In this document: piece after piece, positions 10,864-22,345 of the stretch | How the letters are laid out: each line of letters starts with the position of its first letter | Position numbering within the stretch: the stretch's first letter is position 1 | NCBI GenBank assembly: GCA_001939145.1 | Contig: LSRX01000348.1 | Coordinates: 400,487 to 464,486, forward strand | Reading direction: 5' to 3' | Source of the DNA: Symbiodinium microadriaticum | Lineage: Eukaryota > Sar > Dinophyceae > Suessiales > Symbiodiniaceae | DNA: 64,000 nucleotides | Notes under the pieces: generated by a model | What the model saw: only the letters and a program-made list of their open reading frames with translations | Databases searched by the model: none | Told to the model about the DNA's origin: nothing | Made by a program: the position numbers and the translations under genes

Positions 10864-11534
10864 CTGGGGGCTCGGGTTTGGGTTTAGGGTTGAATGTTGG
10901 GTTCAGGGTTTAGGGTTATTTCGGGTTTCTTTAGGGCTTTAGGGTCTTAGGGTTTAGGGTCTTAAGGTTTAGGGTTTAACACTTAGAAGAAGGTCTCGGG
11001 CTCCTGTAACGAAGAAGCAGAATAAGGAACCCAGCGAAGATTTTGGATAATTATTTAGGCTCCTATATGATAGGGTTTTTTCGGGGGGACTCATTAGCGT
11101 TTTGGGTTCGTGGTTTTAAGGCTTTCGGGCTTTAGGGTTCCAGGTTTAGGGGGGAGGCTGCTTAATCAGAGTTCTTAGGTTCTAAGACATTCTGAGGTTT
11201 CGGGATTAGGGCGTGAGGGCAGTACCTGGTACCTCTTCGGAGTGCTCCTGCGGTATCTTGGCGAACGGAGACGTTGTTTTCCAGGACCAACCCTAAACCC
11301 TACACCCTCATGCTTAATCAAAAGTGCCCTAAACCCCTAAAGCCCTAAACCCTTAAAACCCTAAACCCCTAAAACCCTAAAGCTCTAAACCTTATAAGCC
11401 CTATATACCCTGTGGTTAAGCTTCGCGTCTGGTCTTCGAGTTGAGAGCTCCCGGGTTTTGGGGGATTTCGGGTTTCGGGTTTGTTTTAGGGTCGACGGAG
11501 GAGCTCTTGGAGGCTTCCATGAACCTCGAAGTGG

Positions 11535-11630
11535 GTACCCATAGGCTCCTAAGTAGTTCCCTTCTTATGGTTCATAATTGGAAGCCTAGAAGGTAAGCCC
11601 AAGAAGGAGCTCCTAAGGAGCCGATGGGTA
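11535..11630. repeat. Family C palindromic element, copy 3
   Basis: Ends GTACCCATAGGCTCCTAAGT and GAGCTCCTAAGGAGCCGATG then GGTA form a 96-bp palindrome; the inner segment GGAAGCCTAGAAGGTAAGCC matches other C copies. Confidence 0.8.
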
Positions 11631-11799
11631 AGGGCTCATAAGGCTAAGGGCGAGTTTCCGGTTGCAGGGTTTAGGGCTGTGGCTGCAGCGTTTGGAGTTA
11701 ATGGATTGCTTCTACACTCTGCTTCTACACTCTTGTGGGTGGTTCCCTAAATTTAGGGTGTTTGCAAGGGTCATGCCCATAGCTGGCCCATAACAGCAC

Positions 11800-11924
11800 A
11801 AAGATGTACCGCTGTAGAGGGCGCAGTTCTATGTAAGCATCTTTGGCCAACTGGGCAAGCCGAGGAACCATATGGAACTCTTTGAAAGACGAAATTTGTG
11901 CTGGAGCGATCAATGCTTTAACCC
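11800..11924 (-). CDS. Exon candidate, 41 codons
   Basis: The acceptor is GTGCAACAG|GG with two leading bases. The frame begins VKALIAPAQISSFKEFHMVP and continues through RLAQLAKDAYIELRPLQRYI to a GT donor (TTT|GTGCTG). It is one of the longer exons and has no telomere-like repeats immediately beside it; a family B fragment (11735-11760) lies just downstream. Family unknown. Confidence 0.55.
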
Positions 11925-12154
11925 CTGTTGCACAACGGTGGGAAGGTGGTCCAATGTCCAAGTCTGGCAAGCAGCTGTCAGGCGGACGCCTTGTCTTTCG
12001 AACTAGTTGCGAGCCACCTCGTTGAGGTGCAACCAAGAGCCATTGTAAGTCAGCTGGATGTCCCCGTAAACCCTAAACCCTAAACCGTGAAACCCTAAAC
12101 CCTAAAACCCTAATGCCCTAAACCCTTAAATCCCTAAAACCCTAAACCCTAAAC

Positions 12155-12193
12155 CGTCGCATGGACGCAGAACATTCTCTGCTGCTCTTGTGC
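12155..12193 (-). CDS. Exon candidate, 13 codons
   Basis: The acceptor is CAACCAG|GCACAA and the donor ACG|GTTTAGGG, so the next intron opens with telomere-like repeat at its third base. Phase 0, peptide AQEQQRMFCVHAT. The plus strand of the same DNA encodes a signal-peptide-like run after an ATG at 12161; I judge that to be a shadow. Confidence 0.5.
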
Positions 12194-12818
12194 CTGGTTG
12201 TGCGGCTTGCTGGAGCTGCGTTGGCGGGAAAACACGTCGTTTGAGTATAGTATGGGGTCACCTTGTCTGGGGTGTGTTTCGGGTAGGGTTTCGGGCTTAA
12301 GCTTTGAGGGATTACAGCTCCGGGTGTTCATGCTTCACTTTGGATCTGGAATGTTGTGGTACCCTTACGGGTGGGTGGGCAGCTCTGCGTCACCTGTGTC
12401 ATACTGCATCCCCAACCGGCGCTGCTGAACCGTAGGACCTTATCCCCCAAGCTCGAAACCCTTAGGCATAAGCTCTACAGTCCCCCTACAGTCCTACAAA
12501 GTGATAGTAGCCTATCAAGCCCTTCTGCCTCCTCTCAATAGCTTGTTAAACGCATCCTTACACATCAAGTCCATCGACCTCTCTCGTGGCATCAAGCACT
12601 GTAAGTACACCAGCACATATCATGTGTGTCCATTCTGAATCCCACCAACAGCCTGAACCTGCTCCTCGGCAAACACCCTTATGATACCTCACGTTATAAC
12701 ATGCTCATAACTACAAAGCCCCGATCAACACTGCGCAACATGTTACAAAGCTGCACAGAATGACATAATATAATATAACACCCTCGACAAAAGTCCAGAA
12801 CCCTTATGAAGCCCCGGC

Positions 12819-12872
12819 CTCCTTCACGTTCCGGTAGCGGTTCCCCTGCGGGTCGACAAACTCGCGCATCTC
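12819..12872 (-). CDS. Exon candidate, 18 codons
   Basis: The acceptor is CTCCCGAAAG|GAGATG and the donor GAG|GCCGGG (GC type), phase 0 at both ends. The peptide EMREFVDPQGNRYRNVKE is convincingly protein-like. A stop follows within five codons if the donor is not used, which supports splicing here. Confidence 0.6.
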
Positions 12873-13325
12873 CTTTCGGGAGGAATCTCTAGGGAGGCTT
12901 CTCTTGTGCCCGGGTCTTCAGTCTTTTCGGGTTGGGGTTTAAGGTTTAGGGTTAAGGGTTTCATATAGGGGCCCTACTACTTCGAGGCGGGTTCAGGTTT
13001 CAGAGCTTGAAGGAGTCTAAGGAGTTATGGGCTCTAGAAGGGTTCTGTAACGGGCCTCGGCCCGTTATTCTACGTCTAGGTGTTTAGAACAAGGAAGGCT
13101 GTGGCGGGGGNGGGGGGGGGTTGGGTCCTTTTGCATGCAGGTGCTCGCTTCTTGGAGGCTTCGGGCTGTTGCTCTGTTTTTTTGTTCGGAGTTTCGGGCG
13201 GTTCGGGGGGCTTCGTTCTTCTGTTTCAGGCTTGTTGGGCTATTGGCTTTGGTGCATTCCCCAACGAGCATGCTACACTATGGGTTTTTTTGGTGTTAAG
13301 AGTAGAGAGAGTTGATGAACGAGAC

Positions 13326-13537
13326 CCTGCGGTGCGCCTCGAACAGGAGCTCCCGCCCTGCTGTTAATTGTAGCAGATGATGCAAATGGGCTCCCCGCTT
13401 TGTGCTGAGGACTTGCTTGATGTAGTGGGCAGCTTTGATCCCCGAAACTATTACGTGCAGAGCAGCCGCTGCACAACACATTCCTTGCAGATGTCGCATG
13501 GAGTTGCTCAGTGCCGGCACGCGCGTGATGTCGAGGG
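13326..13537 (-). CDS. Long exon candidate, about 70 codons
   Basis: An open frame reads LDITRVPALSNSMRHLQGMC, then ALHVIVSGIKAAHYIKQVLS, then GRELLFEAHRR before a GT donor (AGG|GTCTCG); a TAA follows nine codons later. The acceptor (CTCCAG|CC) lacks the usual G, and a second minus frame is open across the same DNA, so boundaries and frame are provisional. No telomere-like repeats touch it. Confidence 0.4.
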
Positions 13538-13676
13538 CTGGAGGCCATCAGGCAGTCTACCTCCCATTCGGGCAGCAACGTGAATGCACAAACGGGAGCG
13601 CATGGTGCTCGTGACAGAGCAGATGCAGGCTGGGCTCTGTCTAACGTGGAGAAAGTGACCACACATACGGACTAAG

Positions 13677-13776
13677 ATAGGCGCCTTAACAATTAGAACA
13701 ATGCTTTGGGGTATGTTTGACAGTGGTTATAATGAGGAACCCCCAAAATCACATAGGCAATTATTAATGCCCCTAT
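13677..13776. repeat. Family A palindromic element, copy 3
   Basis: GGCGCCTTAACAATTAGAAC then GCTTTGGGG on the left, and GAACCCCCAAAATC then GCAATTATTAATGCCCCTAT on the right. The centre is AT-rich (AGTGGTTATAATGAG). Confidence 0.75.
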
Positions 13777-13987
13777 ACTACTTAGACCATGAAGACGATA
13801 CACCAACATTCAAGAAGGAGCTCCTTGAATCCGAAGTGGGAGGTACTGATGCATTAGGAGCTCGGTTTGGGCTTGGGAACACATTAGAGTCAGTGTCTTT
13901 GCATATATGAGTATATACACATCAAAAGTATAAAGATGCAGACAAGTAAGAAATAAATAGTCACATTTTTCCTTCCATGTATATTTT

Positions 13988-14245
13988 TTGCACACATATA
14001 CACACACACACACATACACATACACATACACATACACCTACACCTTCTCCTACACCTACACCTACACGTGCACATACACATCCACATCCACATCCACATC
14101 CACATACATATACACATACATATACATACGTACGTACATACATACAAACATACATACATACATACATACATACTTACATACATACATACATACATACATG
14201 GATACATACATACATACACACATACATACATACATGGATACATAT
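13988..14245. repeat. CA/CATA/CACATC microsatellite
   Basis: About 260 bp of (CACA)n, (TACACA)n, (CATCCA)n and (CATA)n blocks. All six frames stay largely open, producing spurious Tyr/His/Thr repeats on one strand and Met/Tyr/Val/Cys on the other. Confidence 0.95.
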
Positions 14246-14621
14246 ATCCAAGGTGGCATTACTATAAATTTCTCATTATTCAGACCAATATATTAAGCCA
14301 CCCCTCGTCCTTCTTCTTCCTCTTGACCCACTCCATGCGCCAGCCCGGAGGGAGTACCTCGGGGTTTCCTTTAAGATCACGGGGTGCGTCTTTTCAGGAT
14401 GGTTCTAATAAAAAAGGCTTCTAACCCCATTTCAGCTACGTAAAAGCTTACTCGAACAATCCGAAAATCCTGAACCCGATCCCTAAAGCCACCCTGAATC
14501 CCTTCAAAAAACACCACCTGAGTACGAACATATATCAAGACATCATCCCCCTGAGCCCCAAATCCTATGAACCCCAAAGGAGGCCCGAACAAAAAAAAAT
14601 TGGTTGCAGCTTCCGGCGCAC

Positions 14622-14687
14622 CCACCCAACCGAACAGCTCGGGGCCCCGGCCACCGGCGCAGGCTCGTTCTTCTTGCCAACAAGCTC
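14622..14687 (-). CDS. Exon candidate, 22 codons
   Basis: The acceptor is CGTGTAGAG|GAGCTT. The frame ELVGKKNEPAPVAGAPSCSV ends at a GT donor, either TGG|GTGCGC (14622) or TCG|GTTGGG (14631), both phase 0. The Pro/Ala linker character resembles exons at 32-34 kb. Confidence 0.55.
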
Positions 14688-16672
14688 CTCTACACGGGCT
14701 TTACATGGGCCTTGAACGGGCTTCAAAGAGTTTTAGAAGGCTTTATAGGATTTTGTAAGAATGGAATATGGTCGTTGTACGGGCTTTAGACAATTTTTTT
14801 CTGGCTTTGGCTGGAAAAGCGGTCTGCAGAACCGTTTCACAGGGCTTTACGAGGTTGCAGGGTTTACGGTTCGGGGATTTACGGCTTAAGGGTGTAAGGG
14901 TTGAGGATTTAGGTCTTGCTGGGGTTCAGGCATTTGCAGCATTGCCCAAGGCCCCTCAGTGGATCCGAAAACCCGATCCTGAGTCATGTTATGGCAAAAG
15001 GGCTCAGCCCCAACGAGTAAGGCTTGATAGACTCAGTGTATACATATATAGTTTATCAGTTCAGGGTATGAGATCGGCTTTTGAGGCGTGTCCGATTTCG
15101 AGATATAGGTGCTGGTGTAATTTATAGTATTGCTTCCGATTTCGAGAATTAATTGGGCCTTTCAATACAGGGATCCAGAGTTTTGTAGGGGGCTTGGTGA
15201 TGTATACGGGCTTGGGATAATGTTAATTCCCTGATGCGTGTGGGGATCCCCACTTATGCGCAGTTGTTGCTTCTTCTGACCCCCCGGTTTGTTTTTCGGG
15301 GGCCCATTTATGCACAGTTAGACCATGTCTTGGTATAAGAGAAGAACTTGTTGCAAGAGCTCGAAAGTACCGCAAATACCACTGATTTTGCACTTAGGGA
15401 ACATAGCAACGCTACTCGGAACATGTTGTCTTCGCACGTACTAATAGCTGGGAAGTACGCGCGCGAAGATGTTAGAAATCAAGGTTTAGGCACACGTCGA
15501 ACAACGAAAACATGCGAAAACTCAAGGTTTGGTCGTCTGGGAGTGCGCAGTAAGATTGGAAAACATGACGAAACCCCTGGGTTCCATGGTGTATTCGCAA
15601 GAGGGCACCGAATTCATTGGTATTTACAGTACTTCGTACACCTCAACAGAAACACGGAATCCCGATAGTCGTGGTTTTATGTGCTGTTTCGGTTCACGGT
15701 TTCGTCTGCTGTTGCCTGAAAGAAGAAAACATGCAAAAACTCGAGGTTTTTGCCACGTGCAACTGCGGAGAAGCACTTCAGCACATCAGGAAAAGAGTAG
15801 CCAATTCACTGGTATTTGCAGTACTTCGCACACGTGGAGAAAGTTAGAGTTTACCAATAGAGTTGGCTTTACGCGGTTTTGGGGTTTAGAATCTGTGCTG
15901 TGGCAGGAACCAATGCGAGTCTTCGCTGCAAGGGCCTCCTGCTCTTGCCACAGAACTTTTCGGGCTCCATGTTGAAACACAAAACCCTCGGGTTGAAGGC
16001 CACTAGAAATAGAATGAGCCCTCAACCGCAGCCCACCCCCGAAACGGGCGTTCACCCGTGCCACGTTTAGTGTTTAGGGTTTCCCTCAAGCCTAAACCTT
16101 ACGAGACGGGGCGTCTAAGTACACCACGAACCCGAAAGCAGCTATGCTTAGGGCATGCTTCGGGCCCCTCCTTTTCATGCACAGGCTGACAACCCCAATA
16201 AGGAGAGCATAATGTATAACCGGAATAATGACTATGAGGGCATACTGCTGCTGCTACTACGACGACTACTACTACTACTACTACTACCACCACTACCACT
16301 ACTAACTCCTGCTGCTGCTGCTACTGCTACTGCGACGACGACGACTATACTTCTACTAGGAAATACTGAAGCCCCGAAATAACTCGCAGGCGCTAGAATC
16401 GTCAGCCGTACATCCACTGAACCTGAACCTCTACGCCAAGCCACCCGCCCTCAACCCCAATCCCTAAACCACCAATCCTACATCTTGATACCCCAACCTA
16501 ACCACCTAATCTCTTAAAGCCCAAACCCCAACACCGGCCCAACACCCAAAACGCCCACGCCCCAAATCCGCAAACCCCTAAACCCTAAAACCCCTAAACC
16601 CTAAACCCCCAAACCCTAAACCCCTAAACCCAACTTGCTAGCTGATACCGGACCGACCCTAAACCTCCAGGC
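14688..16672. other. Repeat-poor stretch with internal duplications and triplets
   Basis: Few telomere-like heptamers until 16560. Two related segments, 15506-15650 and 15726-15842, share GAAAACATGC-AAAACTC-AGGTTT and GTATTT-CAGTACTTCG-ACAC motifs about 190-220 bp apart. A plus-strand ORF of 148 codons (15529-15975) crosses both but shows no domain. ACT/ATT/GCT triplets fill 16240-16350. CCCTAAA repeats end the stretch. Confidence 0.6.
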
Positions 16673-16711
16673 CTTGTTCAAGTCGCTGGCTTCACTTTCG
16701 GACTCGTGAGC
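16673..16711 (-). CDS. Exon candidate, 13 codons
   Basis: The acceptor is CATGAGAG|GCTCAC and the donor AAG|GCCTGG (GC type) running straight into telomere-like repeat; phase 0. The acidic peptide is AHESESEASDLNK. CCCTAAA tract to the left and TTTAGGG to the right. Confidence 0.55.
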
Positions 16712-17214
16712 CTCTCATGTGGGGGGGTGTAGGGCTTAGGTTTAAGGGTTTATATTGAGTTTTTATGGGTTTATATGGGGTTTATATGGGGCTTATTAAG
16801 GTTTAGATCTTCGATCTTGGGGGTAAGGTTTTGGGGGTCTAGGGCTAGGTGTTGAAGTTACGGCTTTAGGGTTGGGGGTTAGGGCCGTTGCACAGTTTTT
16901 CCTGCAAGGACTCTGGGTGCTACCTATAGTAGCAACGCACGGCTTTACGCTTTTCGTGACCATTAAGACTACTAAGAGCAACATTACATCCATACGGCGA
17001 CAACGAACTACCGAACAGATTTCATTCTGTTTCCGCAGTGATTGACAAAAAAAACTTTGCGCTATTGTATCGCACTACGGTGCCACTGACGAAACGGCGA
17101 CGGACGTCCCAATGCGGCTGTGTCCGGGCTTGAGGCTCTGGCGTGTCGACGCGATGAAGCTTTTGAATTTGGTCTGGCTTCGGCTATGTGATTTTGCAAC
17201 TGAGGAACCCCAAA

Positions 17215-17600
17215 ACCCCAAACCCTAAACCCCTAAACCCTAAACCCTAACCCCTAAACCCTAAAACCCTAAACCCTAAAACCCTAAACCCTTAAACGCT
17301 CAAACATAGCTTTGAGATGTTCTTGGAGGTCCCGTAAGCAAAGGCTCCTCAGAGTTTACTCTGTGGATCGTTCCTAAACCCTAAACTGGTTCAGAGTTTA
17401 GGGTCCTTCCTAAACCCTAAACCCCAAACTGGCTTAGGGTTTAGGGCTTAGGGGTTTAGGGGTTTAGAGGGGGTTTAGGGGCCCTAAACGCTCTTTCACT
17501 TGAGGTTTCAGGGCTTCAGGGCTCAAGGCCTGTAAGGGTCCAGGAGGGTTTGGGGCTTGGGCCTGCTGGGGCTTAGGGTTTAGGGTTTAGGGCTTTACGG
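17215..17600. repeat. Back-to-back CCCTAAA and TTTAGGG tracts
   Basis: CCCTAAA repeats (17215-17300, 17370-17425) turn to TTTAGGG (17435-17480, 17570-17595). The island between them (17300-17370) is too short and lacks a clear frame, so it may be the ghost of an exon or a simple inversion. Confidence 0.8.
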
Positions 17601-17867
17601 CCAGGGTTTAGGACCTGTTGTGGCAAGGAATGCCGGTAAAAAGCTGTTTGAGTTTCAGCTTCGGAGGATTCGATAAGGGCTCCAACAAAACAGTTCTCTG
17701 GGGGTTCCGATCAGGTTTTAGGCTTAGGTTTTCAGGTTTGCGGTTAAAATGCCGACACCCTATAGACTATAGACCCTACACACTGCAAGGCTCGACGTAA
17801 AAACGCGTAAACCCCTAAATCCCCAAACACCAAACCCCAATAACATCCTGTGCTACAGGCCGGCAGC

Positions 17868-17927
17868 CTCGCAGTGCTCTTCAACAAGCTCGTCGGCCAA
17901 GTGCGCGAACACGTCACGGTCAACGGC
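17868..17927 (-). CDS. Exon candidate, acidic helix, 20 codons
   Basis: The acceptor is GCTCGGAG|GCCGTT. The peptide AVDRDVFAHLADELVEEHCE is a clear acidic helix. The donor may be GAG|GCTGCC (GC) or, a little further, CT|GTAGCA. A plus-strand frame is also open over this island. Confidence 0.55.
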
Positions 17928-17975
17928 CTCCGAGCAATCCGCAGACGCTCTCCACGTAGGGATCAGGTTTCTATA

Positions 17976-18056
17976 ACCCTATGCTTCCAGGGACCTTCTT
18001 ATCGGGTCCTTAAGGGGTCCAGGGCCCTAACTATGAGGTCCTTGGAAGCATAGGGT
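17976..18056. repeat. Hairpin, 21-bp arms
   Basis: ACCCTATGCTTCCAGGGACC pairs with GGTCCTTGGAAGCATAGGGT, one small bulge, around a 38-nt loop that holds smaller GGGTCC repeats. Located in the intron upstream of exon 17868-17927. Confidence 0.85.
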
Positions 18057-19009
18057 AAGAGTTTCTATTAAAGGGCTCTATGAGGGTATTGGAAGGTGTT
18101 AGGGCTAATTGTTGAAAAGGCCCGATGTGCCTAAAATATATACTTCGGCGCCAAGAGTGGTACTTTGGGGGTATGTTGACTACATGGACCCTTAGGGGCA
18201 TAGCCCCTAAACCCTAAACCCGAAACCTAAACCCTGAACCTTAAACCCTAAAACCTAAACCTTAAACCCTAGACCCTAAACCTTAGGGTTAGGACGTAGG
18301 GGCATAGTAGGGCTGGGTTGTCCAGAGAGGTGCTACAGGCGCTGTGAGAAGGTTTTTCCAAGGGACCTGGAACAGCGGGTTTTCTCGGGTTTAAGGTTTC
18401 AAACAGGGTTTAGGGTTGAATTAATTAGGGTTTAGGGTTTAATTAAGGCTCAAAGTTTAATTACCCTTCCGGGTTTCGAATTCAACAAGGGCTCTGTAAG
18501 GCTTTGGGCTTGTAGGGTCTGGGGTTTACCGGTTTGAAGTTTAGTGCGTCAGTGTTGAGGATCGATACTTTGGCCCTGAAGGGGGCTCCAGCTGCTGAAG
18601 TGTGTGCCAGATAGAGGTATAATGCCAGTATACAGATCTTGTAAGGTGCATCTTCGGGTTTTTCTAGGGCCCGAAATACCACAGAAACCCCTGAACCCTG
18701 GGATCAAGCACCTGAAGCCCTTCTGCACGAGCCCCTGCATACAAAAAAAACCCTCAATGTCACCTGAACCCTAAATGCTAAACGCCAACCGTTGTAAAGC
18801 CGTTAAAGACCCCCAAACAAACTCTGAACCCGGTAACGCTTAAACCCCAAACCGTAAACCCTACACCCCAAACCCTAAACCCTGCAACTGCTAAACCCTC
18901 AGCCCTTTAAACGCCTAAACCCAAAATCCTAAACCCTGTAGCCCCTAAACCCTCACACCCCTTAAAACAAAAAAAGAAACCCTTAAACAAAAAGACATCA
19001 GCCAGAGGC

Positions 19010-19059
19010 CCAGGCCAGGGAGCGCATGGCATCCAGGGCAGGGGCGAATTCTTGGGTTC
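19010..19059 (-). CDS. Exon candidate, 16 codons
   Basis: The acceptor is GGCATCAG|GA with two leading bases, then TQEFAPALDAMRSLAW and a GC donor (TGG|GCCTCT). A TGA follows three codons later. The acceptor is preceded by long T runs on the minus strand that could serve as a polypyrimidine tract. Confidence 0.45.
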
Positions 19060-19597
19060 CTGATGCCGGGAAAGCCCAGTTTTTTTTTTGGCTTTTTTTT
19101 CGTTTAGTGTTGCTTCTATCATCATCGTTCCTGTTAAATTCGTTTTCTTCTTAGCTTTAGTAGTAGTCTTTCTTCTAATTATTGTTATTGTTGTTGTTAT
19201 TTGTATTATCGTTGCTGATGTTATCACTTAGTTGGGATGATTGTAATAGTGTTATTGAGACATTTGAGGTGGACCGATTTCCGAGGCTCCTAGTTGGATC
19301 TCATAGGATTTTCGAGGCATCTTTGAGCAGTGGTGCTCCTAAGCAAGGCTCCGGCGTTGACGGTAGTTCTGAAATGCCCCGAAACGCGAAGCCCTGAACA
19401 TCTGCTACGACGCCAGTCAGTTGGAGACTTAATCTTCAAGTTTCATTCGGCTGCAAAAAAAACAACAAAGGCAAATTTAGGGTTTAGGGTTTATAGGGGG
19501 TTTAGGGTTGAGCTAGCCCGGAAATTGTTCAAAAGCTCTTGCGCTCGTTTCATGGCTCTTCTTTTGACCCCCCCCCCCCCNNNNNNNNNCCCCCCCC

Positions 19598-19631
19598 TGA
19601 GCTCCAGGCGCTCGGTGAGCTGCGACAAGGC
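19598..19631 (-). CDS. Exon candidate truncated at an assembly gap
   Basis: The acceptor is CCCGTCAG|GCCTTG. The frame ALSQLTERLEL runs into a poly-G stretch that borders a short N gap (19581-19589). The donor cannot be fixed. The helical character fits neighbouring exons. Confidence 0.45.
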
Positions 19632-20196
19632 CTGACGGGGCTTTCGGCACTCTAATCCTGAGGAGCAACACCCCAAATCCGCGACTGAAGAACTTTATTG
19701 TAGCTTTTAAAACCCTAAACCCTAAACCCTAAACCCCTAAACCCTAAACCCCTCCTCATACTTGCTAATTATGGGATCTTGAAACCCCCAGGACACGCTC
19801 ACTCTCTCACGGCCGCGGGCTTGGGGAGCAGTGCTCATGGCAAGCTTGGCTGTGTCCTTTTCTTTGTTCCCGCGGCGGGCCGGCAAGAAAGCGCGGCTGG
19901 TGTACTGCATCGGATCTGTCTCATGGGCCCAGCACAAAAAAACAAGAGCACCACTTCCCCCTGAGCTGAGCCCCGCCTGAGCCCGGAAACAAGCTACATC
20001 CAACAACCACCTCATGACATCCGATCAACCCCGTCTGAACGCCCTCGTGGCCCAACAGTATAAGAAACAAAACCTTAAGCCACAGCCCTACCAAACCTAC
20101 GCCGAAACCCCAGCAAGAATAAACAGCCCCTGAACCCCCAACACTTAACCCCAAAAGAAAAAACCAATTACATGTAAGAACTTGTTAAACCAACAC

Positions 20197-20250
20197 CAAG
20201 GACGAGAATGCCTCCTCGTCCGCAGTCTGCGGCTTCAGCGAGGCAACTGC
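20197..20250 (-). CDS. Exon candidate, 18 codons
   Basis: The acceptor is CCTTCGAG|GCAGTT and the donor TTG|GTGTTGG, phase 0 at both ends, encoding AVASLKPQTADEEAFSSL. The flanks are only weakly telomere-like. Confidence 0.6.
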
Positions 20251-21057
20251 CTCGAAGGACATCGGGCTTCAAACTTCCAGGGGTTGAGTTTTAATGGTGC
20301 TTTGCGCAGCTTCTAGACGTATTTGTGCAGGGTTTCGAGCTTTGGAAAGGGAGGGGGATGAGAGGTTTTGGGGATATAGGGTTTAAGGCGGTTGCACTAC
20401 GACTTTCAAACGAGCTGTTCAAGCTCCAAGAGCGGTGTTGTAGGGATTCCACATCCAGGTTAGGGTTTGAGAGGTTTAGGGTTTGGAGTTTAGGTTTTTT
20501 TGGATGCATGTATGGGGCGTTCAGATGTTGGTTCAGAGCTTCGGCTTTAGGACGGGGATGAGGAGCTTATAGGTTCAAGCGGCTACAGCCTTTTCCCGAA
20601 GGGCCCATGTACCACTTTGGCCCTAAAGTACCTATAGAGGGATTACTTTCACGCCGAAGTATGCACTACACATTGTAGGAGTACATGTGCTCTACGGGGT
20701 TTTGGTGTGCCTCCCAGTCCTGGAAACTGGAAAGCAAGGCGTTGCCAAAGGCCTCACAGAGTTAAGGGTTTAGGGCCTCGCCAGCCCCTCGATCCCCTCG
20801 GCTGTACCCTAAACCCCACACCCCGAAACCCAAACCTGAACTCCAAGAGTACACCCTCAACCCCTGAAGCCCCGTACTATAACTAGTAGAGTAAGTAAGG
20901 CGTAATCCCCAAAGTAAGTCGTAACCGCTTCAAGAAACCTTGAACTTCAAAGTAAACTTTAAACGATTTAAACCACGCACACATACACACACAAAAAAAC
21001 CAAACACAACTCCTAGTTTTAGGGCCGTTAAAGAAGCGGGGGTTTACTAACCAGGAG

Positions 21058-21180
21058 TATACATGGGTAGTTGTCTAAATAAGGTCCCTTTTGGTGGACT
21101 TTGTTATAAGGGTGCCGTACTATTTTGGGGACTCAAAAGGGGACCCAAAGAGGGACCCGAGTTTAGAGAACCATCCACCT
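21058..21180. repeat. Family B palindromic element, copy 2
   Basis: GGGTAGTTGTCTAAATAAGG then TCCCTTTTGG on the left, and GGGACCCGAGTTTAGAGAACC on the right; the centre reads TATAAGGGTGCCGTACTATT, also found at 59195-59215. Confidence 0.8.
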
Positions 21181-21524
21181 GAAGGCTCAGGACTGATGTG
21201 GAGGCTCAAGATACCCCCCCCCCCTTGGCTCCCGACATCACTGATCGACTCGGCCAAGAAGAGCCTCCGATCGAATAGGCTTGGCTCTAAACAAGTCTAT
21301 ACTCTTCTATGTCATGGACGAGGGATTTAGGGATATCGGAGCAAGAGTTTAGACTTTGTTAGTTTAGTTGCCATATCATCACGCCACGTTTGCAACTTCT
21401 GATGTCTGACACCACGACGATGCATGCAAGCAGAATCGTGCAGGCCAATACCAGAGCGATTGTCACTGTTGCATCGCCGCTGCGATCATCGCATCGCAGT
21501 TCTGTTGCTCAACCCAAACCCAAC

Positions 21525-21945
21525 ATCCTCCCAAAACCCCAAAACCCCAAAACCCAACACCCCAAAACCCCAAAACCCAAAACCCCCAAACCCCGAAAAC
21601 CCCCAAACCCCAAACCCTAAGACCCAAAAACCCCAAACTCAACAGCCTAAACCCCCAAACCCCCAACCCAAAACCCCCAAAACCCAACACCCTTACCCCC
21701 AAAAACCCAACAGTCCCAAAACCCCCAAAACCCCAATAACCCTAAAACCGCAAACCCCCCAAGACCCCCAAAAAACCTAACCCCTCAACGCCTAAACCCC
21801 TAAAACCCCTATAACCCCAAACCCCTAAACCCCTACACCCTAAAACCCCAAGCCCCTAAACCCCTAAACTAAACCCCCCGACCCCCAAACCCTAAACCCC
21901 TAAACTGCTAAACCCAAAACCCCTAAACCCCCAAACCCCTAAACC
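21525..21945. repeat. Long degenerate CCCAAAAC / CCCTAAAC tract
   Basis: About 420 bp of C-rich heptamer/octamer variants, mostly AAAACCCC in the first half. It lies immediately downstream (minus sense) of exon 21954-22018. Confidence 0.9.
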
Positions 21946-21953
21946 CGGTCTAC

Positions 21954-22018
21954 ATGCCGTCAGGCAGCATTTGCATGGCCCGGACGAGGGCCCGAGGCTT
22001 GGCTGCGCCCTTCTCCGC
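21954..22018 (-). CDS. Exon candidate, about 21 codons
   Basis: The acceptor is CCAAAAG|GCGGAG. The frame AEKGAAKPRALVRAMQMLPD is followed by possible donors GAC G|GCATG or GGC AT|GTAGAC. Very strong CCCTAAA tract on the left (21525-21945) and TTTAGGG tract on the right (22064-22225). The exit phase is unsettled, since neither option joins cleanly to exon 20197-20250; an exon may be missing. Confidence 0.55.
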
Positions 22019-22063
22019 CTTTTGGGATTTAGGCGGGGAGGGGAGATTTATTTTGTTTGTTTN

Positions 22064-22345
22064 TTTTAGGGTTTTAGGGCTTTAGGGTTTTAGGGTTTAG
22101 GGCTTATAGGGTTTAGGGTTTAGGGCTTTAGGGTTTTAGGGATTAGGGTTTAGGGGTTTAGGGGTTTAGGGGTTTAGGGTTTTAGGGTTTAGGGTTTAGG
22201 GCTTAGGGTTTTTAGGATTTGGGGTTTAGGGTCGATATATAGGGTCTATACATTTGGATTCATAAGGGGTTTAGGGTCTATAGGTTTCGGACTCATAAGG
22301 GATTGGGGTGTAGAAGTTTCGGGTTTAGGGTTGAGGGCTTCATTT
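22064..22345. repeat. TTTAGGG tract
   Basis: Degenerate TTTAGGG with TTTTAGGG and GCTTAGGG variants. With the tract at 21525-21945 it forms the clearest inverted pair around a single exon island. Confidence 0.9.

Noticed and set aside
12161-12235. Plus-strand signal-peptide-like start (MDAEHSLLLLCLVVRLAG)
   Set aside because: The minus strand at the same place has an AG|G acceptor, a GTTTAGGG donor and matching phase; the plus frame stops soon and has no supported continuation.
13296-13662. 129-codon minus ORF beginning MVTFSTLDRAQ
   Set aside because: Less protein-like than the overlapping minus frame (13326-13537) and lacks splice support; kept only as an alternative.
13890-14424. His/Thr/Tyr-rich proteins over the CATA microsatellite
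   Set aside because: Low-complexity DNA opens every frame; no splice or start context.
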